Of a DNA stretch of 64,000 bases, positions 63,935 through 64,000 are shown piece by piece. The first letter of the stretch is position 1. Each line of letters opens with the position of its first letter. The stretch is from contig NC_092466.1 of NCBI RefSeq assembly GCF_047495875.1, forward strand, positions 18,844,561 to 18,908,560. The letters are read 5' to 3'. Under the pieces are notes generated by a model, which saw only the letters and a program-made list of their open reading frames with translations, did not search any database and had not been told where the DNA came from. A program made the position numbers and the translations under genes. Source of the DNA: Pithys albifrons albifrons. Taxonomy: Eukaryota > Chordata > Aves > Passeriformes > Thamnophilidae.

Positions 63935-64000
63935 TAAGTGAAATTAGGCTTTTCTAACATGAAAAACCCTTCAGATCACTTTTTGTTTTGAAAATGAAAA
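63931..64000. other. Window end, non-coding
   Basis: Plain AT-rich sequence with no feature seen. Confidence 0.6.

Noticed and set aside
1..64000. Search for tRNA, rRNA, CRISPR arrays, LTR pairs and integrase or reverse-transcriptase motifs
   Set aside because: None seen by eye on either strand. Short or very diverged examples could be missed without software.

Overview
This window looks like non-coding nuclear DNA from a bird: either a gene desert or the inside of a very large intron. The best evidence is several CR1 LINE fragments. The clearest is a 3' end at about 23680-23850 on the + strand, with recognisable avian CR1 wording (gagtcaccatccctagaggt, then gacttgatgatcttggaggt, then a decayed repeat tail). 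Older CR1 pieces lie at 3632-3715 (-), 39995-40206 (-) and 44021-44125 (+). Remnants of MIR/CORE-SINE-type elements lie at 12036-12128, 19955-20108 and 32884-33072. Few interspersed repeats and short microsatellites fit an avian genome. I cannot name the species or chromosome.

I found no protein-coding gene, rRNA, tRNA, CRISPR array, operon or recent complete transposon. The open reading frames are short (the longest is 181 codons, 7859-8404). They overlap in several frames on both strands, have no recognisable domain, and are longest where the DNA is GC-rich. I read them as chance.

Layout: 1-12 kb is plain unique sequence with a decayed CR1 tail near 3.7 kb and a GC-rich, stop-poor patch at 7.8-8.7 kb. 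12.1-12.9 kb is an AT-rich stretch that could be a conserved non-coding element. 13-24 kb is unremarkable apart from a SINE remnant at 20 kb and the CR1 at 23.7 kb. 24-35 kb is unremarkable until the SINE composite at 32.9 kb and a polypyrimidine tract at 34.6 kb. 35-36.4 kb is again AT-rich and possibly conserved. 40-45.6 kb holds two ancient CR1 pieces, a 31-bp palindrome, one exon-like segment (44248-44306) and a third AT-rich block. 48-64 kb holds most of the low-complexity DNA: two poly-C tracts, a purine mirror repeat, an AT dinucleotide array and a (GT)20 microsatellite. It also has an old repeat at 55.2 kb beside a minus-strand stretch that reads somewhat like decayed coding sequence.

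Nothing here shows a new biological system. The most useful follow-ups are a multi-bird alignment of the AT-rich blocks, a protein-profile search of the minus strand at 54.6-55.6 kb, and RNA-seq over the exon-like segment near 44.3 kb. All repeat assignments come from remembered consensus wording, not from a search.
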